Shown here: one piece after another, positions 16,908 to 27,146 of the stretch
How the letters are laid out: every line of letters begins with the position of its first letter
Numbering within the stretch: position 1 is the stretch's first letter
Assembly: GCF_017884005.1 (NCBI RefSeq)
Contig: NZ_QFAY01000009.1
Location: forward strand, 30,633 to 94,632
From: Streptococcus panodentis
GTDB lineage: Bacteria > Bacillota > Bacilli > Lactobacillales > Streptococcaceae
DNA: 64,000 nt
Direction of reading: 5' to 3'
Position numbers and translations under genes: made by a program
The notes under the pieces: model-generated
Databases searched by the model: none
What the model was told of the DNA's origin: nothing
The model's input: only the letters and a program-made list of their open reading frames with translations

Positions 16908-18947
16908 ATGGTAAAAAATTTATTAGTTGAATTAGGTTTGGAGGAAATGCCGGCCTATGTCGTGACACCCAGCATGAAGCAGCTGCGCGACAAAATGGGG
17001 GCTTTCCTGACAGAGCATCGTCTGGCCTTTGAGAAGATTGAAATGTTCTCTACTCCCCGCCGCTTGGCGGTGCGGGTGGTCGGTCTGGCAGACAAGCAGT
17101 CCGATCTGACCGAAGATTTCAAAGGGCCGTCTAAGAAAATTGCGCTGGATGCGGATGGCAACTTTACCAAGGCTGCAGAAGGCTTTGTCCGCGGCAAGGG
17201 TCTGACAGTGGATGACATCACTTTCCGGGAAATCAAGGGCGAGGAATATGTCTATGTCACCAAGGAAGAGCTTGGCCGTCCTGTGGAGGAGATTATCCCG
17301 GGCGTGACCGAGGTACTTCAGTCTCTGACCTTCCCTGTCAGCATGCACTGGGCCAACAACACTTTTGAATACATCCGTCCGGTTCATACCCTGACCGTGC
17401 TCTTAGATGAGCAGGACTTTGACCTGGATTTCTTGGACATCAAGAGCAGCCGGATCAGCCGGGGGCACCGCTTCCTAGGAGGAGAAACGCCGATTCAGTC
17501 TGCAGATACATACGAAGACGACCTGCGTGCTCAGTCTGTCATTGTCAGTCCGACCGAGCGGGGCAATATAATTGTCGATCAGATTCGGAAGATTGAGCAA
17601 GAGCACGATGTGGCCATCGAGATAGATGAGAAGCTCCTCAATGAAGTGCTCAATCTGATTGAATATCCGACTGCTTTTATGGGCAATTTTGACGCCAAAT
17701 ACCTAGAGGTGCCGGAGGAAGTGCTGGTGACTTCTATGAAAGAGCACCAGCGCTACTTTGTCGTGCGCGACAGCAAAGGCAAGCTTCTGCCGCACTTTAT
17801 CTCTGTCCGCAACGGCAATGCGGAGCATTTGGATAATGTCATCAAGGGCAATGAAAAAGTACTGGTAGCCCGGCTGGAAGATGGAGAGTTCTTCTGGCGG
17901 GAGGACCAAAAGCTGGCCATTGCTGATTTGGTTGAAAAGCTGGAGCAGGTCACTTTCCATGAGAAAATTGGTTCTCTGTCAGAGCATATGGAGCGGACTG
18001 GTCAGATTGCTGCTCTCTTGGCCCAGCAGGCCGGTCTGACGGCAGAGGAAAGCTCAGATTTGGCCCGAGCAGCAGCGATTTATAAGTTTGACTTGCTGAC
18101 CGGTATGGTTGGCGAATTTGACGAGCTGCAAGGCATTATGGGAGAGAAATATGCTCTCTTGGCCGGCGAACCTGCAGCAGTAGCGGCAGCTATTCGCGAG
18201 CATTATCTGCCGACTTCAGCGGATGGCCAGCTGCCGGACAGCAAGGTTGGTGCAGTGCTGGCCTTGGCGGACAAGCTGGATACCATTCTCTCTTTCTTCT
18301 CTGTGGGGCTCATCCCATCGGGCTCCAACGACCCTTATGCTCTGCGCCGGGCTACTCAGGGTGTGGTGCGTATTTTGGATAAGTTTGGCTGGCACATTGA
18401 CTTGGAGCAGCTGCTGGACCGGCTCTATGCTCTGTCCTTTGACAGCCTGACCTATGACAATCAGGAAGCAGTGCTGGACTTCTTCCGTGCACGTGTCGAA
18501 AAGATGATGGACTCCGCTGTTCCCAAAGATATTGCAGCAGCTGTATTGGGCAGTTCAGTCTTTGTCGTGCGCGATTTGATTGAAACAGCAGAACTGTTAA
18601 CTGCCAAGTCCAAGGAAGAGCATTTCAAGGCAGCAGTGGAAAGCCTGTCTCGGGTCTTTAACTTAGCAGAAAAGGCTGAAACCGGAGTCCGTGTTGATCC
18701 GGCCCTGTTTGAAAATGCAGAAGAAAGGGCGCTGTATGAGGCCGTTGAAAATCTGGAGCTGGATACTGACCGAGAAGCCGCTATTGACCAGCTTTTTGCT
18801 CTCAGTCCGGCTATTGATGCTTTCTTTGACAATACCATGGTCATGGCTGAGGACGAAAAGGTCCGGGCCAACCGTCTGGCTCTGCTGGCAGCTCTGACAG
18901 AAAAAGCCCGGACCCTGGCCCAATTCAACCTAATCAACACCAAATAA
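16908..18947 (+). CDS. glyS: Glycyl-tRNA synthetase beta subunit
   Basis: A 679-residue beta subunit, the tRNA-recognition and dimer-support half of the enzyme. The N-terminus [19 protein letters not shown] and the segments [30 protein letters not shown] and [14 protein letters not shown] are characteristic. The HD-like part ([19 protein letters not shown], then [15 protein letters not shown]) and an anticodon-binding C-terminus follow. The length is normal. The start is 2 bp after glyQ, so the two are translated from one message and function as one complex. Confidence 0.97.
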   Translation: MVKNLLVELGLEEMPAYVVTPSMKQLRDKMGAFLTEHRLAFEKIEMFSTPRRLAVRVVGLADKQSDLTEDFKGPSKKIALDADGNFTKAAEGFVRGKGLTVDDITFREIKGEEYVYVTKEELGRPVEEIIPGVTEVLQSLTFPVSMHWANNTFEYIRPVHTLTVLLDEQDFDLDFLDIKSSRISRGHRFLGGETPIQSADTYEDDLRAQSVIVSPTERGNIIVDQIRKIEQEHDVAIEIDEKLLNEVLNLIEYPTAFMGNFDAKYLEVPEEVLVTSMKEHQRYFVVRDSKGKLLPHFISVRNGNAEHLDNVIKGNEKVLVARLEDGEFFWREDQKLAIADLVEKLEQVTFHEKIGSLSEHMERTGQIAALLAQQAGLTAEESSDLARAAAIYKFDLLTGMVGEFDELQGIMGEKYALLAGEPAAVAAAIREHYLPTSADGQLPDSKVGAVLALADKLDTILSFFSVGLIPSGSNDPYALRRATQGVVRILDKFGWHIDLEQLLDRLYALSFDSLTYDNQEAVLDFFRARVEKMMDSAVPKDIAAAVLGSSVFVVRDLIETAELLTAKSKEEHFKAAVESLSRVFNLAEKAETGVRVDPALFENAEERALYEAVENLELDTDREAAIDQLFALSPAIDAFFDNTMVMAEDEKVRANRLALLAALTEKARTLAQFNLINTK

Positions 18948-19004
18948 TCAACTGCAGCGGCTGCTTTTGCGCAGCCTTTTGGCAGCTGAGTAAAGGAGGA
19001 AAAG

Positions 19005-19262
19005 ATGGATCCTAAAAAAATCGAACGCATCAACGAGCTGGCTAAAAAGAAAAAAACCGTCGGCCTGACTGCTGAGGAAAAAGTGGAACAAGCCAAGCTT
19101 CGTGAAGAGTATATCGAAGGCTACCGCCGCTCGGTCCGCCATCATATTGAAGGCATCAAGGTGGTGGATGAGGAGGGCAATGATGTCACTCCGGAAAAAC
19201 TCCGTCAGGTACAGCGGGAGAAAGGCCTTCACGGCCGCAGTCTGGATGATCCGGAGTCTTGA
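19005..19262 (+). CDS. DUF896 (YnzC/UPF0291) family protein
   Basis: An 85-residue soluble protein starting [20 protein letters not shown] and continuing [20 protein letters not shown], the typical two-helix DUF896 sequence. The Bacillus relative YnzC is linked to the SOS region, but the function is not established. The ATG follows AAAGGAGG. It lies 57 bp after glyS, probably on the same transcript, and before a strong bidirectional terminator. Confidence 0.92.
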   Translation: MDPKKIERINELAKKKKTVGLTAEEKVEQAKLREEYIEGYRRSVRHHIEGIKVVDEEGNDVTPEKLRQVQREKGLHGRSLDDPES

Positions 19263-19296
19263 GCAGCTCCCTTGCCTATCGACAGACTTGCACAAT

Positions 19297-19343
19297 AAAA
19301 ATCCCTGAACAGGAATGGCACAATTTCCTGTTCAGGGATTTTT
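19297..19343. terminator. Bidirectional terminator between converging genes
   Basis: AAAAATCCCTGAACAGGAA and TTTCCTGTTCAGGGATTTTT are perfect inverted repeats around a 9-base loop, with A and T runs on the two sides. It serves the glyS/DUF896 unit from the left and the DUF3278 operon from the right. Confidence 0.92.
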
Positions 19344-19345
19344 AT

Positions 19346-19516
19346 TTATAGTCTTTTATTCAGAATACGGATACCGGCATAGCAGCAGCCGGCGATGACG
19401 GCCAGGTCCAGCCAGAAGATCCAGACATCGGTGATACGGAAGAAAAAATAAGCAGCGATGGCAGTAATGAGGGACAGAATCCCGAGGTCCATTTTTTCTT
19501 TGAGATTGAGTTTCAT
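19346..19516 (-). CDS. Small hypothetical membrane protein
   Basis: A 56-residue protein with two hydrophobic segments (MDLGILSLITAIAAYFFF and IFWLDLAVIAGCCYAGIRI) and a basic C-terminus (NKRL). The ATG at 19516 overlaps the stop of the preceding gene and is preceded by GGAGGAAGAG. It is the third gene of the XRE operon, and such regulator plus small-membrane-protein sets are common in streptococci. The function is unknown. Confidence 0.7.
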   Translation of the reverse strand: MKLNLKEKMDLGILSLITAIAAYFFFRITDVWIFWLDLAVIAGCCYAGIRILNKRL

Positions 19517-20055
19517 AGATTCTCTTCCTCCCTTTTTTGTGCTTGGCGAACCTTTCCTTTGGCAATGAAATGCATAATCAGTCCAAATCCAAGACCTGCG
19601 GCTAATCCAACTATAATAAGTTTTGGCTGAAGCAAAACTTGCAGGATATCTTTCTTTTCTATGACAGCTGTCGAGATACTGAAGAGAGGATAAAAGAGCA
19701 GCCAATAGGAGAAGCCGGCTTTGAGACCAACATGCTGCATGGCTTTTTTCTCCTTGACATCCTGCAAGCCTAGCTCCAGATCGTCAACGCCCTTACGCCG
19801 TGCTTGGATGACTATACAAAGACAGAGGCCTAGGAGCAGAACTTCCAGCAAGATAGGATAGGCAACCGCGATAATCTTGGGCCAGCGAAAGGCCAGCGGA
19901 AAGGCGATGGCATTTCCCAATATCAAAATCCAAAAGAGACACATAAAAGCGGTATTGCCCATGCGCTCAGCCGCCTGACGTTTCTGTTCATCCAGAGGGC
20001 CGGTAATGCCGTAAAAGCGTTTGATCATTTTGTCGGATAAGGTTTCTTTTTTCAT
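19513..20055 (-). CDS. DUF3278-like membrane protein
   Basis: A 180-residue protein with about four membrane segments: residues about 32-53 and 60-84, then two near 110-130 and 140-160. The N-terminus (LSDKMIKRFYGITGPLDEQK) matches what I recall of DUF3278 proteins paired with XRE regulators in streptococci. The function is not known. It overlaps the small downstream gene by 4 bp and follows the regulator after 83 bp, with AAAGGAAA before its ATG. It should be controlled with the regulator from the promoter near 20450. Confidence 0.75.
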   Translation of the reverse strand: MKKETLSDKMIKRFYGITGPLDEQKRQAAERMGNTAFMCLFWILILGNAIAFPLAFRWPKIIAVAYPILLEVLLLGLCLCIVIQARRKGVDDLELGLQDVKEKKAMQHVGLKAGFSYWLLFYPLFSISTAVIEKKDILQVLLQPKLIIVGLAAGLGFGLIMHFIAKGKVRQAQKREEENL

Positions 20056-20138
20056 GGTGTTTCCTTTCTGTAGCTAAGACTAGGCCGGTTTGGGTCGGGA
20101 GAGGAGGCTAGTGCTGGGGCTGCTGCCAGCAAAAGCTT

Positions 20139-20354
20139 TTACCCATTTTCCTCCCCTTCTGTCAGATAGGGTTCCCAAAAGAGGCTGTTGAGATCCGTCT
20201 CCAGCGCCCGGGCCAGATTGATACAGAGCTCAAGGGTAGGGTTGTACTTGTTGTTTTCGATCATATTGATGGTCTGCCGCGAGACACCGATGGACTTGGC
20301 CAGCTCCAGCTGTGAGAGTTTTTTTTCTTTTCGGAATTCCTTGACACGATTCAT
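20139..20354 (-). CDS. XRE-family transcriptional regulator
   Basis: A 71-residue DNA-binding protein consisting of one helix-turn-helix of the Cro/cI type: VKEFRKEKKLSQLELAKSIG, VSRQTINMIENNKYNPTLEL. The ATG at 20354 has GGAGAGGAG in front; an in-frame start at 20396 would lie inside the operator region and is less likely. Its promoter contains two TGTCA-N8-TGACA-type palindromes, so it probably represses its own operon. The partner genes are two membrane proteins of unknown function. Confidence 0.9.
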   Translation of the reverse strand: MNRVKEFRKEKKLSQLELAKSIGVSRQTINMIENNKYNPTLELCINLARALETDLNSLFWEPYLTEGEENG

Positions 20355-20401
20355 TGCTCCTCTCCTTTCTGTTTTTCTGCCGTCAATCCTTCTCATTGAT
20401 T

Positions 20402-20472
20402 TGTCAGATATAATTGACTTTTTCTGTTTATAGTATAATACTTGTGAAAAGAAATGTCAATTATATATGACA
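20402..20472 (-). promoter_or_regulatory. Autoregulated promoter and operators of the XRE operon
   Basis: On the minus strand, -35 TTGACA (20460-20455), a 17-bp spacer and -10 TATACT (20437-20432) form a near-consensus promoter. Two similar palindromes flank it: TGTCAGATATAATTGACT (20402-20419) just after the predicted start site, and TGTCAATTATATATGACA (20455-20472) covering the -35. This is the usual arrangement for a self-repressing XRE protein. Confidence 0.7.
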
Positions 20473-20703
20473 AAATTTATTAAAAATTTTTTCAGCTAAA
20501 TTTTTAAACTAAGTTCCACCGCCGCCGTTAGCGGAAGTTAGTCTGCCAAAAATGCATAAAACCAGCGGGAATCCGTCTCAGACTAAGCTCCAGCTCAGAG
20601 AGCAAAGCGGAACTTACTTTGAAAAGTCACGAAAATTTTTTCATTGACCGACTTTTCTTTTTAAATTTTTTTTTGTCCTTGAATGTGATATAATAGATAA
20701 GAT
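20473..20703. other. Spacer upstream of rsmH with an inverted repeat and promoter
   Basis: It holds two halves resembling an inverted repeat, AACTAAGTTCC...AGTCTG (20508-20554) and CAGACTAAG...GGAACTTAC (about 20578-20617). An extended -10, TGATATAAT, lies at 20686-20694. No gene is seen. The -10 is only 9 bp before the rsmH ATG. Confidence 0.5.
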
Positions 20704-21654
20704 ATGACAAACGAATTTCATCACATGACAGTCCTTCTTCATGAAACGGTTGACCAGCTGGCTGTGAAGCCTGATGGCATCTATGTGGATGCGACCTTGG
20801 GCGGAGCCGGTCACAGCGAGTATCTTTTGAGTAAACTGAATGGCCGGGGCCACCTTTATGCCTTTGATCAGGATCAGGCGGCTATTGACAATGCTAAGAA
20901 GCGTCTGGCTCCTTATATAGAGCAGGGGCTGGTGACCTTTATCAAGGATAATTTCCGCAATCTCAAGGTCCGCCTGCAGGAGGCTGGTGTGGAGGAAATC
21001 GATGGGATTTGTTATGACTTGGGAGTTTCCAGCCCTCAGCTGGATCAGCGGGAGCGCGGTTTTTCCTACAAGCAGGATGCGCCGTTGGATATGCGCATGA
21101 ACCGCGAGGCGCCTCTGACGGCCTTTGAAGTTGTCAATGCTTACTCCTATCAGGAATTGGTGTCTATCTTTTTTAAATACGGCGAAGACAAGTTCTCCAA
21201 GCAGATTGCCCGCAGGATTGAGCAGGCCAGAAGTGTCAAGCCGATTGAAACAACGACGGAGCTGGCTCAGATTATCAAATCGGCCAAGCCAGCCAAGGAA
21301 TTAAAGAAAAAAGGCCATCCGGCCAAGCAGATTTTCCAGGCCATTCGGATAGCTGTCAATGACGAGCTGGGAGCGGCCGACGAATCCATTCAGCAGGCTA
21401 TCGACCTTTTGGCTGCAGACGGCAGGATTGCGGTCATCACCTTTCATTCGCTGGAGGATCGTCTGACCAAGCAGCTCTTTAAGGCCGCTTCGACAGTCGA
21501 TGTGCCCAAGGGGCTGCCCTTTATTCCGGATGAACTGCAGCCCAAGCTGGCTCTGGTCAACCGCAAGCCGATTTTACCAAGCAAAGAAGAAATAGAAAAC
21601 AACAACCGTGCCCACTCAGCCAAGCTGCGCGTGGCGCGGAAGATACATAAGTGA
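20704..21654 (+). CDS. rsmH: 16S rRNA (cytosine1402-N4)-methyltransferase
   Basis: A 316-residue SAM-dependent methylase (formerly MraW) of C1402 in 16S rRNA. The SAM-binding motif [15 protein letters not shown] is near residue 28 and the family segment [16 protein letters not shown] near 108. It opens the division/cell-wall cluster rsmH-ftsL-pbp2x-mraY. The start [15 protein letters not shown] is the conserved one, yet it has no ribosome-binding site and stands 9 bp from the -10, so the transcript may be leaderless. Confidence 0.96.
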   Translation: MTNEFHHMTVLLHETVDQLAVKPDGIYVDATLGGAGHSEYLLSKLNGRGHLYAFDQDQAAIDNAKKRLAPYIEQGLVTFIKDNFRNLKVRLQEAGVEEIDGICYDLGVSSPQLDQRERGFSYKQDAPLDMRMNREAPLTAFEVVNAYSYQELVSIFFKYGEDKFSKQIARRIEQARSVKPIETTTELAQIIKSAKPAKELKKKGHPAKQIFQAIRIAVNDELGAADESIQQAIDLLAADGRIAVITFHSLEDRLTKQLFKAASTVDVPKGLPFIPDELQPKLALVNRKPILPSKEEIENNNRAHSAKLRVARKIHK

Positions 21655-21661
21655 GGATGAG

Positions 21662-21985
21662 ATGGCAGATAAAAAAACCAATCCGCTTCAAAATCAGATT
21701 AGAAAATTTTCCCGCGTTGAAAAAGCCTTTTACGGTTCGATTGTCCTGACCGCGATTATTCTGGCCGTCAGCATTGTTTTTATGCAGACCAAGCTCCTGC
21801 AGGTTGACCGTGATCTGACAGAAGTCAATACGCAAATCGAAGCAGAGCAGACAGAACTGGATGACATCAAGCAGGAAGTCAATGAATTGACCCGCTATGA
21901 AAGACTTTCGCAGCTGGCCAGTTCTCAGGATATGAAGCTGCAAAAGGGAAATCGCAAGACAGTGAGCTCAACGGATGAAGAATAA
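21662..21985 (+). CDS. ftsL: Cell division protein FtsL
   Basis: A 107-residue single-pass membrane protein of the divisome, partner of DivIC/FtsB and DivIB/FtsQ. It has an N-terminal cytoplasmic part, a membrane segment ([19 protein letters not shown]), and an outside coiled coil ([19 protein letters not shown]). The start at 21662 follows GTGAGGATGAG; longer upstream frames lie inside rsmH. It lies 7 bp after rsmH and overlaps pbp2x by 11 bp, a coupled arrangement conserved in streptococci. Confidence 0.93.
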   Translation: MADKKTNPLQNQIRKFSRVEKAFYGSIVLTAIILAVSIVFMQTKLLQVDRDLTEVNTQIEAEQTELDDIKQEVNELTRYERLSQLASSQDMKLQKGNRKTVSSTDEE

Positions 21986-24263
21986 AGTATTAGAAAAAGT
22001 AAAAAAATATGCCCTGAAAAATCGGCGGACTCCTGACTACAACCGGCGGCAGGTGGGAAAGAGCATGAGCGTTCTTGCGATCTTTCTTTTTTTCGTTTTT
22101 TTGATTAATTTTGCCATTATTATCGGGACAGACCAAAAGTTTGGCGTGAATTTATCAAAAGGGGCGGAAGTGGTCCACCAAAAGACGGTGACAGTGGCAG
22201 CTCGGAGAGGGACCATCTATGACCGCAATGGCGTGCCGATCGCCGAAGATGCAACGACCTACAATGTTTATGCCATCATTGATAAGGACTACAAGTCGGC
22301 TGCGGGCAAGATTCTCTATGTAGAAGAGTCCCAGTATGATCAGGTAGCCGATATTTTCAATCAGTATCTGGGGCTGGACAAGGACTATGTCAAGAGCCAG
22401 CTGTCGCAGAATAACCTCAAGCAGGTCTCTTTCGGTGCCCAGGGCAATGGGATTACCTACAGCACGATGAGCGCTATGCGCCAGGCCTTTTCGGATGCCA
22501 AGATTGAAGGGATCGACTTTACGACCAGTCCCAACCGCAGCTACAGCAACGGTGTATTTGCTTCGCAGTTTATCGGTCAGGCCCAGCTGCAGGAGGATAA
22601 GGAGGGAAATAAAACCCTCAAGGGAACTTCAGGTGTGGAGCAGTCTCTGGACAGAATCTTAGCCGGGCGCAACGGTGTGGTCACTTATGAGAAAGATCGC
22701 AACGGCAATGTCGTGCCGGGCTCAGAGAAGGTCTCCGTGCAGGCAGAGAATGGCAAAGATGTCTACACAACCCTGTCAGCTGATCTGCAGACCTATCTGG
22801 AAACCCGCATGAACGCCTTTCAGGAAAAGGTCAAGGGCCGGTATGTCAATGCGACTCTGGTCAGTGCTAAGACTGGAGAAATTTTGGCGACCAGTCAGCG
22901 GCCGACCTACAATGCAGATACTAAGGATGGCCTGGATGAGAAGAATCTAGGCACTTGGAACACCATGCTCTATCAGGGGCAGTATGAGCCGGGCTCGACC
23001 ATGAAGGTCATGACACTGGCTTCGGCCATTGACAATGGAACCTTCAACCCCAACGATACCTATGACAATACCGAATACAAGGTCATGGATACCACCATTC
23101 GGGACTGGAATGTCAATATGGGGATTTCCACCGGGGAAACCCTGACCTTTGCCCAAGGCTTTATCTTCTCCAGTAACATCGGGATGACCATGCTGGAGCA
23201 GAAGATGACAAATGATAAGTGGCTGGACTATCTAGGCAAGTTCAAGTTTGGCCTGCCGACCCGCTTTGGGATGGGCAATGAAACCTACGGCTCTCTGCCA
23301 GGTGACAACTATGTGACGATTGCTATGAGTTCTTTCGGACAGGGGATTGGGGTAACACAGGTACAGATGCTCCGTGCCTTTTCCTCTGTGGCCAATGACG
23401 GAGTGATGCTGGAGCCGAAATTTATCAATGCGATCTATGATCCTCAAAACAATACGGCCAGAAAAACAGCTGCTGAGATTATCGGCAACCCTGTTTCTCA
23501 AAAAGCTGCTCAGACAACCCGCGACTACATGGTCCAGGTGGGAACGGTTCCCTACTATGGGACCCTTAATATCAATGGCGAACCAGTCATCCAGGTAGCC
23601 GGCCAGAATGTAGCGGTCAAATCAGGGACCGCTCAGATTGCCTCAGAAAATGGTTATCTGGAAGGTGAAAATGACTATATCTATTCCGTAGTGGCCATGA
23701 CACCGGCCGAGGATCCGGAGTTTATCATGTATGTGACAGTCCAGCAGCCGGAGACCAAATTCAGTCCGCTGTTTTGGCAGGAAGTGGTCAATCCGGTCTT
23801 GGAAGAAGCGGTGGCTCTCAAAGACAGTCTCAACCTGACCACATCGACTACACCGGCTCTGGAGACGGTGACTGAGGAAAGCAGCTATAGCATGCCTTCT
23901 CTGGAAAAGCTGACCAAGCAGCTGGGCCTCAAAGACGAGGTCAGCCCCGGCGGTCTGGCAGATGAACTGCGCCGCAATCTGGTGCAGCCCATTGTCTTAG
24001 GAACCGGCAATAAGGTCAAGAAAGTGTCGGTCAAGGAAGGCAAAAATCTCAAAGCCAATCAGCAAATCCTCATCCTGAGCGATGATTTGGAATACCTGCC
24101 GGATATGTATGGCTGGACCAAAGCCAATGTTGAGCGCTTTGCTAAGTGGCAGGATATAGAAGTCACCTTCAAAGGAGAAGGATCCAAAGTTGTCAAGCAG
24201 AGTGAGAAAACCAATAGCTCACTCAGTAAGCTGAAAAAAATAACAATCACAATGGGAGACTAG
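21975..24263 (+). CDS. pbpX: Penicillin-binding protein 2X (septal transpeptidase)
   Basis: A 762-residue class B PBP that cross-links septal peptidoglycan with FtsW. It has an N-terminal membrane anchor ([19 protein letters not shown]), a dimerisation domain starting [20 protein letters not shown], a transpeptidase domain with active-site STMK (PGSTMKVM), SSN (IFSSNIGM) and KSGT (AVKSGTAQ), and two C-terminal PASTA domains. These motifs look intact; beta-lactam resistance cannot be judged without a reference. The ATG overlaps ftsL. Confidence 0.97.
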   Translation: MKNKVLEKVKKYALKNRRTPDYNRRQVGKSMSVLAIFLFFVFLINFAIIIGTDQKFGVNLSKGAEVVHQKTVTVAARRGTIYDRNGVPIAEDATTYNVYAIIDKDYKSAAGKILYVEESQYDQVADIFNQYLGLDKDYVKSQLSQNNLKQVSFGAQGNGITYSTMSAMRQAFSDAKIEGIDFTTSPNRSYSNGVFASQFIGQAQLQEDKEGNKTLKGTSGVEQSLDRILAGRNGVVTYEKDRNGNVVPGSEKVSVQAENGKDVYTTLSADLQTYLETRMNAFQEKVKGRYVNATLVSAKTGEILATSQRPTYNADTKDGLDEKNLGTWNTMLYQGQYEPGSTMKVMTLASAIDNGTFNPNDTYDNTEYKVMDTTIRDWNVNMGISTGETLTFAQGFIFSSNIGMTMLEQKMTNDKWLDYLGKFKFGLPTRFGMGNETYGSLPGDNYVTIAMSSFGQGIGVTQVQMLRAFSSVANDGVMLEPKFINAIYDPQNNTARKTAAEIIGNPVSQKAAQTTRDYMVQVGTVPYYGTLNINGEPVIQVAGQNVAVKSGTAQIASENGYLEGENDYIYSVVAMTPAEDPEFIMYVTVQQPETKFSPLFWQEVVNPVLEEAVALKDSLNLTTSTTPALETVTEESSYSMPSLEKLTKQLGLKDEVSPGGLADELRRNLVQPIVLGTGNKVKKVSVKEGKNLKANQQILILSDDLEYLPDMYGWTKANVERFAKWQDIEVTFKGEGSKVVKQSEKTNSSLSKLKKITITMGD

Positions 24264-24264
24264 T

Positions 24265-25248
24265 ATGTTTATCGCCCTTATTGCAGGAATGGTCACCTTT
24301 ATTTTAACCCTTATCGGCATTCCTGCCTTTATTCGTTTTTACCACAAGGCCCGTATTACTGGCCAGCAGATGCACGAAGATGTCAAGCAGCACCAAGCCA
24401 AGGCCGGTACGCCGACCATGGGGGGGACGGTCTTTCTCATCGCTTCGGTCTTAGCCAGCTTTGTCATTGCTTTAGCTGCAGGTCAGCTGTCCAATAGCCT
24501 GATTATGATTCTCTTTATCTTGGTGCTTTATGGCATTGTCGGCTTTTTGGATGACTTTCTCAAGGTTTTCCGTAAGATCAATGAAGGCCTCAATCCCAAG
24601 CAAAAGCTCTTTTTGCAGCTGGTCGGAGGAGTAGTCTTTTACTTCTATTATAACCAGCATGGTGCAGGCGACCAGCTCAATGTCTTTACTTTTCCGGTAC
24701 AGCTGGGCTTTCTCTATGTCTTTTTTGTCCTTTTTTGGCTGGTCGGCTTTTCCAATGCAGTCAATCTGACCGATGGTATTGACGGTTTAGCCAGCATCTC
24801 GGTAGTCATCAGTCTGCTGGCTTATGCTATCATTGCTTTTGAGCAAAAGCGTTTTGACATTCTGATTATCATTATCAGCATGATGGGGGGGCTGTTGGGC
24901 TTCTTTGTCTTCAATCACAAGCCGGCTAAGGTCTTCATGGGGGATGTCGGCAGTCTGGCTCTGGGCGGCATGCTGGCGGCTATTTCCATTGCTCTGCATC
25001 AGGAGTGGACCCTGCTTTTGATTGGCATTGTCTACGTTTTTGAAACGACATCGGTCATGCTGCAGGTAGCCTACTTTAAGTATACCGGCGGCAAGCGGAT
25101 TTTCCGCATGACTCCGGTCCATCATCATTTTGAGCTGGGCGGTATCAGCGGCCACGGTAAGGAATGGAGCGAGTGGAAGGTTGACTTTTTCTTCTGGAGC
25201 ATCGGCCTGCTGGGCAGTCTCTTGGCTCTGGCTATTCTGTATCTATAG
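24265..25248 (+). CDS. mraY: Phospho-N-acetylmuramoyl-pentapeptide transferase
   Basis: A 327-residue polytopic membrane enzyme that makes lipid I from UDP-MurNAc-pentapeptide and undecaprenyl phosphate. Typical parts are KAGTPTMGG near the start, GFLDDFLK (catalytic Asp pair), [25 protein letters not shown] and the HHHFEL motif near residue 291. It follows pbp2x after 1 bp and ends the cluster at a strong terminator. Confidence 0.97.
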   Translation: MFIALIAGMVTFILTLIGIPAFIRFYHKARITGQQMHEDVKQHQAKAGTPTMGGTVFLIASVLASFVIALAAGQLSNSLIMILFILVLYGIVGFLDDFLKVFRKINEGLNPKQKLFLQLVGGVVFYFYYNQHGAGDQLNVFTFPVQLGFLYVFFVLFWLVGFSNAVNLTDGIDGLASISVVISLLAYAIIAFEQKRFDILIIIISMMGGLLGFFVFNHKPAKVFMGDVGSLALGGMLAAISIALHQEWTLLLIGIVYVFETTSVMLQVAYFKYTGGKRIFRMTPVHHHFELGGISGHGKEWSEWKVDFFFWSIGLLGSLLALAILYL

Positions 25249-25262
25249 AACAAGGAGGTTGA

Positions 25263-25310
25263 GACAGAACGAAATGTTTTAACATTTCGTTCTGTCCCGC
25301 CGCCTTTTTT
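25263..25310 (+). terminator. mraY terminator
   Basis: GACAGAACGAAATGTT and AACATTTCGTTCTGTC are perfect inverted repeats with a 2-base loop (25263-25296), followed by CCGCCGCC and a T run. It may act in both directions. Confidence 0.85.
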
Positions 25311-25450
25311 GCTTCTTTTCTTGCCTATTATCGAGAGTGGGACAGACTCTCACTACTAAAAGCAAACTAAAAGTCTATAAGATAAAAAGAGTACGAGCAG
25401 GATAGCCGTTTTTTTGGTATAATAGTGAGGACAATAGAATAGAGGATAAA

Positions 25451-26794
25451 ATGAAATTTACAGAATTTGAATTCAAAGATTATATTCAGGAGGCGCTGAG
25501 AGAGCTGAACTTCGTTCAGGCGACAGAAGTGCAGAAAAAGCTGATTCCGGTGGTCCTGTCCGGCCGTGATTTGGTGGGCGAGTCCAAGACTGGCTCAGGT
25601 AAGACCCATACTTTCCTGCTGCCGATTTTTCAGCAGCTGGATCAAGAAGCTGACAGTGTGCAGGCTGTCATCACGGCTCCCAGCCGGGAGCTGGCAGCAC
25701 AGATTTACCAGGCGGCCCGTCAGATAGCTGCCTGCTCAGATCAGGAGATTCGTGTCGCCAACTATGTCGGAGGGACAGACAAGGCCCGTCAGATTGGGAA
25801 GCTAAGCTCCAGCCAGCCTCATATCGTCATCGGAACGCCGGGCCGGATTTACGATTTGGTGGAGTCAGGCGATTTGGCGATTCACAAGGCCCATACTTTT
25901 GTCGTTGACGAAGCAGATATGACGCTGGATATGGGCTTTCTGGCAACGGTGGATAAGATTGCGGGCAGCCTGCCCAAAGATTTGCAGTTCTTGGTCTTTT
26001 CAGCCACTATTCCGCAGAAGCTGCAGCCTTTCCTTAAAAAATACCTGACCAATCCTGTCATGGAGCAGATCAAGACCAAGACGGTCATTGCCGATACGAT
26101 TGAAAACTGGCTGCTGTCTACCAAGGGGCAGGATAAAAATGCTCAGATTTATCAAATCAGCCAGCTGCTGCAGCCTTATCTGGCTATGATTTTTGTCAAT
26201 ACCAAGACCCGGGCGGATGAACTGCATGCCTATCTGACTGCTCAGGGCCTCAAGGCTGCCAAGCTCCACGGCGATATTGCCCCGCGGGAGCGCAGGCGGT
26301 TGATGAATCAGATTAAGAATCTGGATTTTGAATACATCGTTGCGACCGATTTAGCTGCACGGGGGATTGACATTGAGGGCGTCAGCCATGTTATCAATGA
26401 TGCAATTCCGCAGGATTTATCTTTCTTTGTCCATCGGGTCGGCCGAACCGGCCGCAACGGACTTGCCGGCACGGCCATCACTCTCTACCAGCCCAGCGAC
26501 GACTCAGATATTCGCGAGCTGGAAAGGCTGGGCATCAAGTTCATTCCCAAAATGATAAAGAACGGTGAGTTTCAGGATACTTACGACCGTGACCGCCGGG
26601 CCAACCGGGAGAAAGGCAGAGAAAAGCTGGACACGGAAATGATTGGTCTGGTCAAAAAGAAAAAGAAAAAAATCAAACCTGGCTATAAGAAGAAAATCCA
26701 GTGGGCTGTCAATGAAAAACGCCGCAAGACCAAGCGGGCGGAGAATCGGGCCCGCGGCCGGGCTGAGCGCAAGGCCAAGCGCCAGACTTTCTAG
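25451..26794 (+). CDS. DEAD-box RNA helicase
   Basis: A 447-residue ATP-dependent RNA helicase. It shows the Q motif region (FVQATEVQKKLIP), Walker A SKTGSGKT, PSRELAAQ, GTPGRIYDL, VDEADM, SATIP, and in the second half FVNTKTRADE, ATDLAARGID and HRVGRTGRNG. The last 60 residues are very basic (KKKKKKIKPGYKKKIQ, KRRKTKRAENRARGR) and probably bind RNA. It resembles CshB/YqfR-type helicases involved in ribosome assembly or RNA decay; I am not sure of the exact orthologue. An extended -10 TGGTATAAT lies at 25415-25423. Confidence 0.93.
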   Translation: MKFTEFEFKDYIQEALRELNFVQATEVQKKLIPVVLSGRDLVGESKTGSGKTHTFLLPIFQQLDQEADSVQAVITAPSRELAAQIYQAARQIAACSDQEIRVANYVGGTDKARQIGKLSSSQPHIVIGTPGRIYDLVESGDLAIHKAHTFVVDEADMTLDMGFLATVDKIAGSLPKDLQFLVFSATIPQKLQPFLKKYLTNPVMEQIKTKTVIADTIENWLLSTKGQDKNAQIYQISQLLQPYLAMIFVNTKTRADELHAYLTAQGLKAAKLHGDIAPRERRRLMNQIKNLDFEYIVATDLAARGIDIEGVSHVINDAIPQDLSFFVHRVGRTGRNGLAGTAITLYQPSDDSDIRELERLGIKFIPKMIKNGEFQDTYDRDRRANREKGREKLDTEMIGLVKKKKKKIKPGYKKKIQWAVNEKRRKTKRAENRARGRAERKAKRQTF

Positions 26795-26855
26795 CCATAG
26801 GATTTTTCTATCGCGGACATAAGAAAATTATATTGGGCTTTGACGCCCGCTTATG

Positions 26856-26886
26856 ATAGACTAGTTGGTGCTAGTCTATTTTTTTA
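26856..26886 (+). terminator. Helicase terminator
   Basis: ATAGACTAG and CTAGTCTAT form a 9-bp perfect stem around TTGGTG and run directly into seven T residues. Confidence 0.88.
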
Positions 26887-26960
26887 TGATGGGCTTAGTC
26901 TGTTTAGTTTGCTAAAGCAGAGAAGGCACCCCCTCGCAATCGAAGACTTTTTCTATTTTA

Positions 26961-27054
26961 TCGTCATTTAGTTTCTCTTTTATTAGGCCGTTAACTCGCC
27001 TTGCTTTAACAGTCTGGGGGAGTGTTTCGCCGCTAAAAGCAAACTAGAAGACTG
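26961..27054 (+). repeat. BOX-like element, copy A (diverged)
   Basis: It starts TCGTCATTTAGTTTCTCTTT, contains GTTAACTCGCCTTGC, and ends AAAAGCAAACTAGAAGACT. The ends are imperfect inverted repeats. It is related to the better preserved copies at 56663 and 58656; the middle is altered here. It occupies most of the spacer before the transporter. Confidence 0.65.
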
Positions 27055-27146
27055 TATCAAAAGAGTTTGGGTATGAGTGTAGCAAATACTTTGCTTTGAT
27101 TCAGAATTGTGTTAAAATAGTCCATTATTGAGAAAGGGAAGTAACC

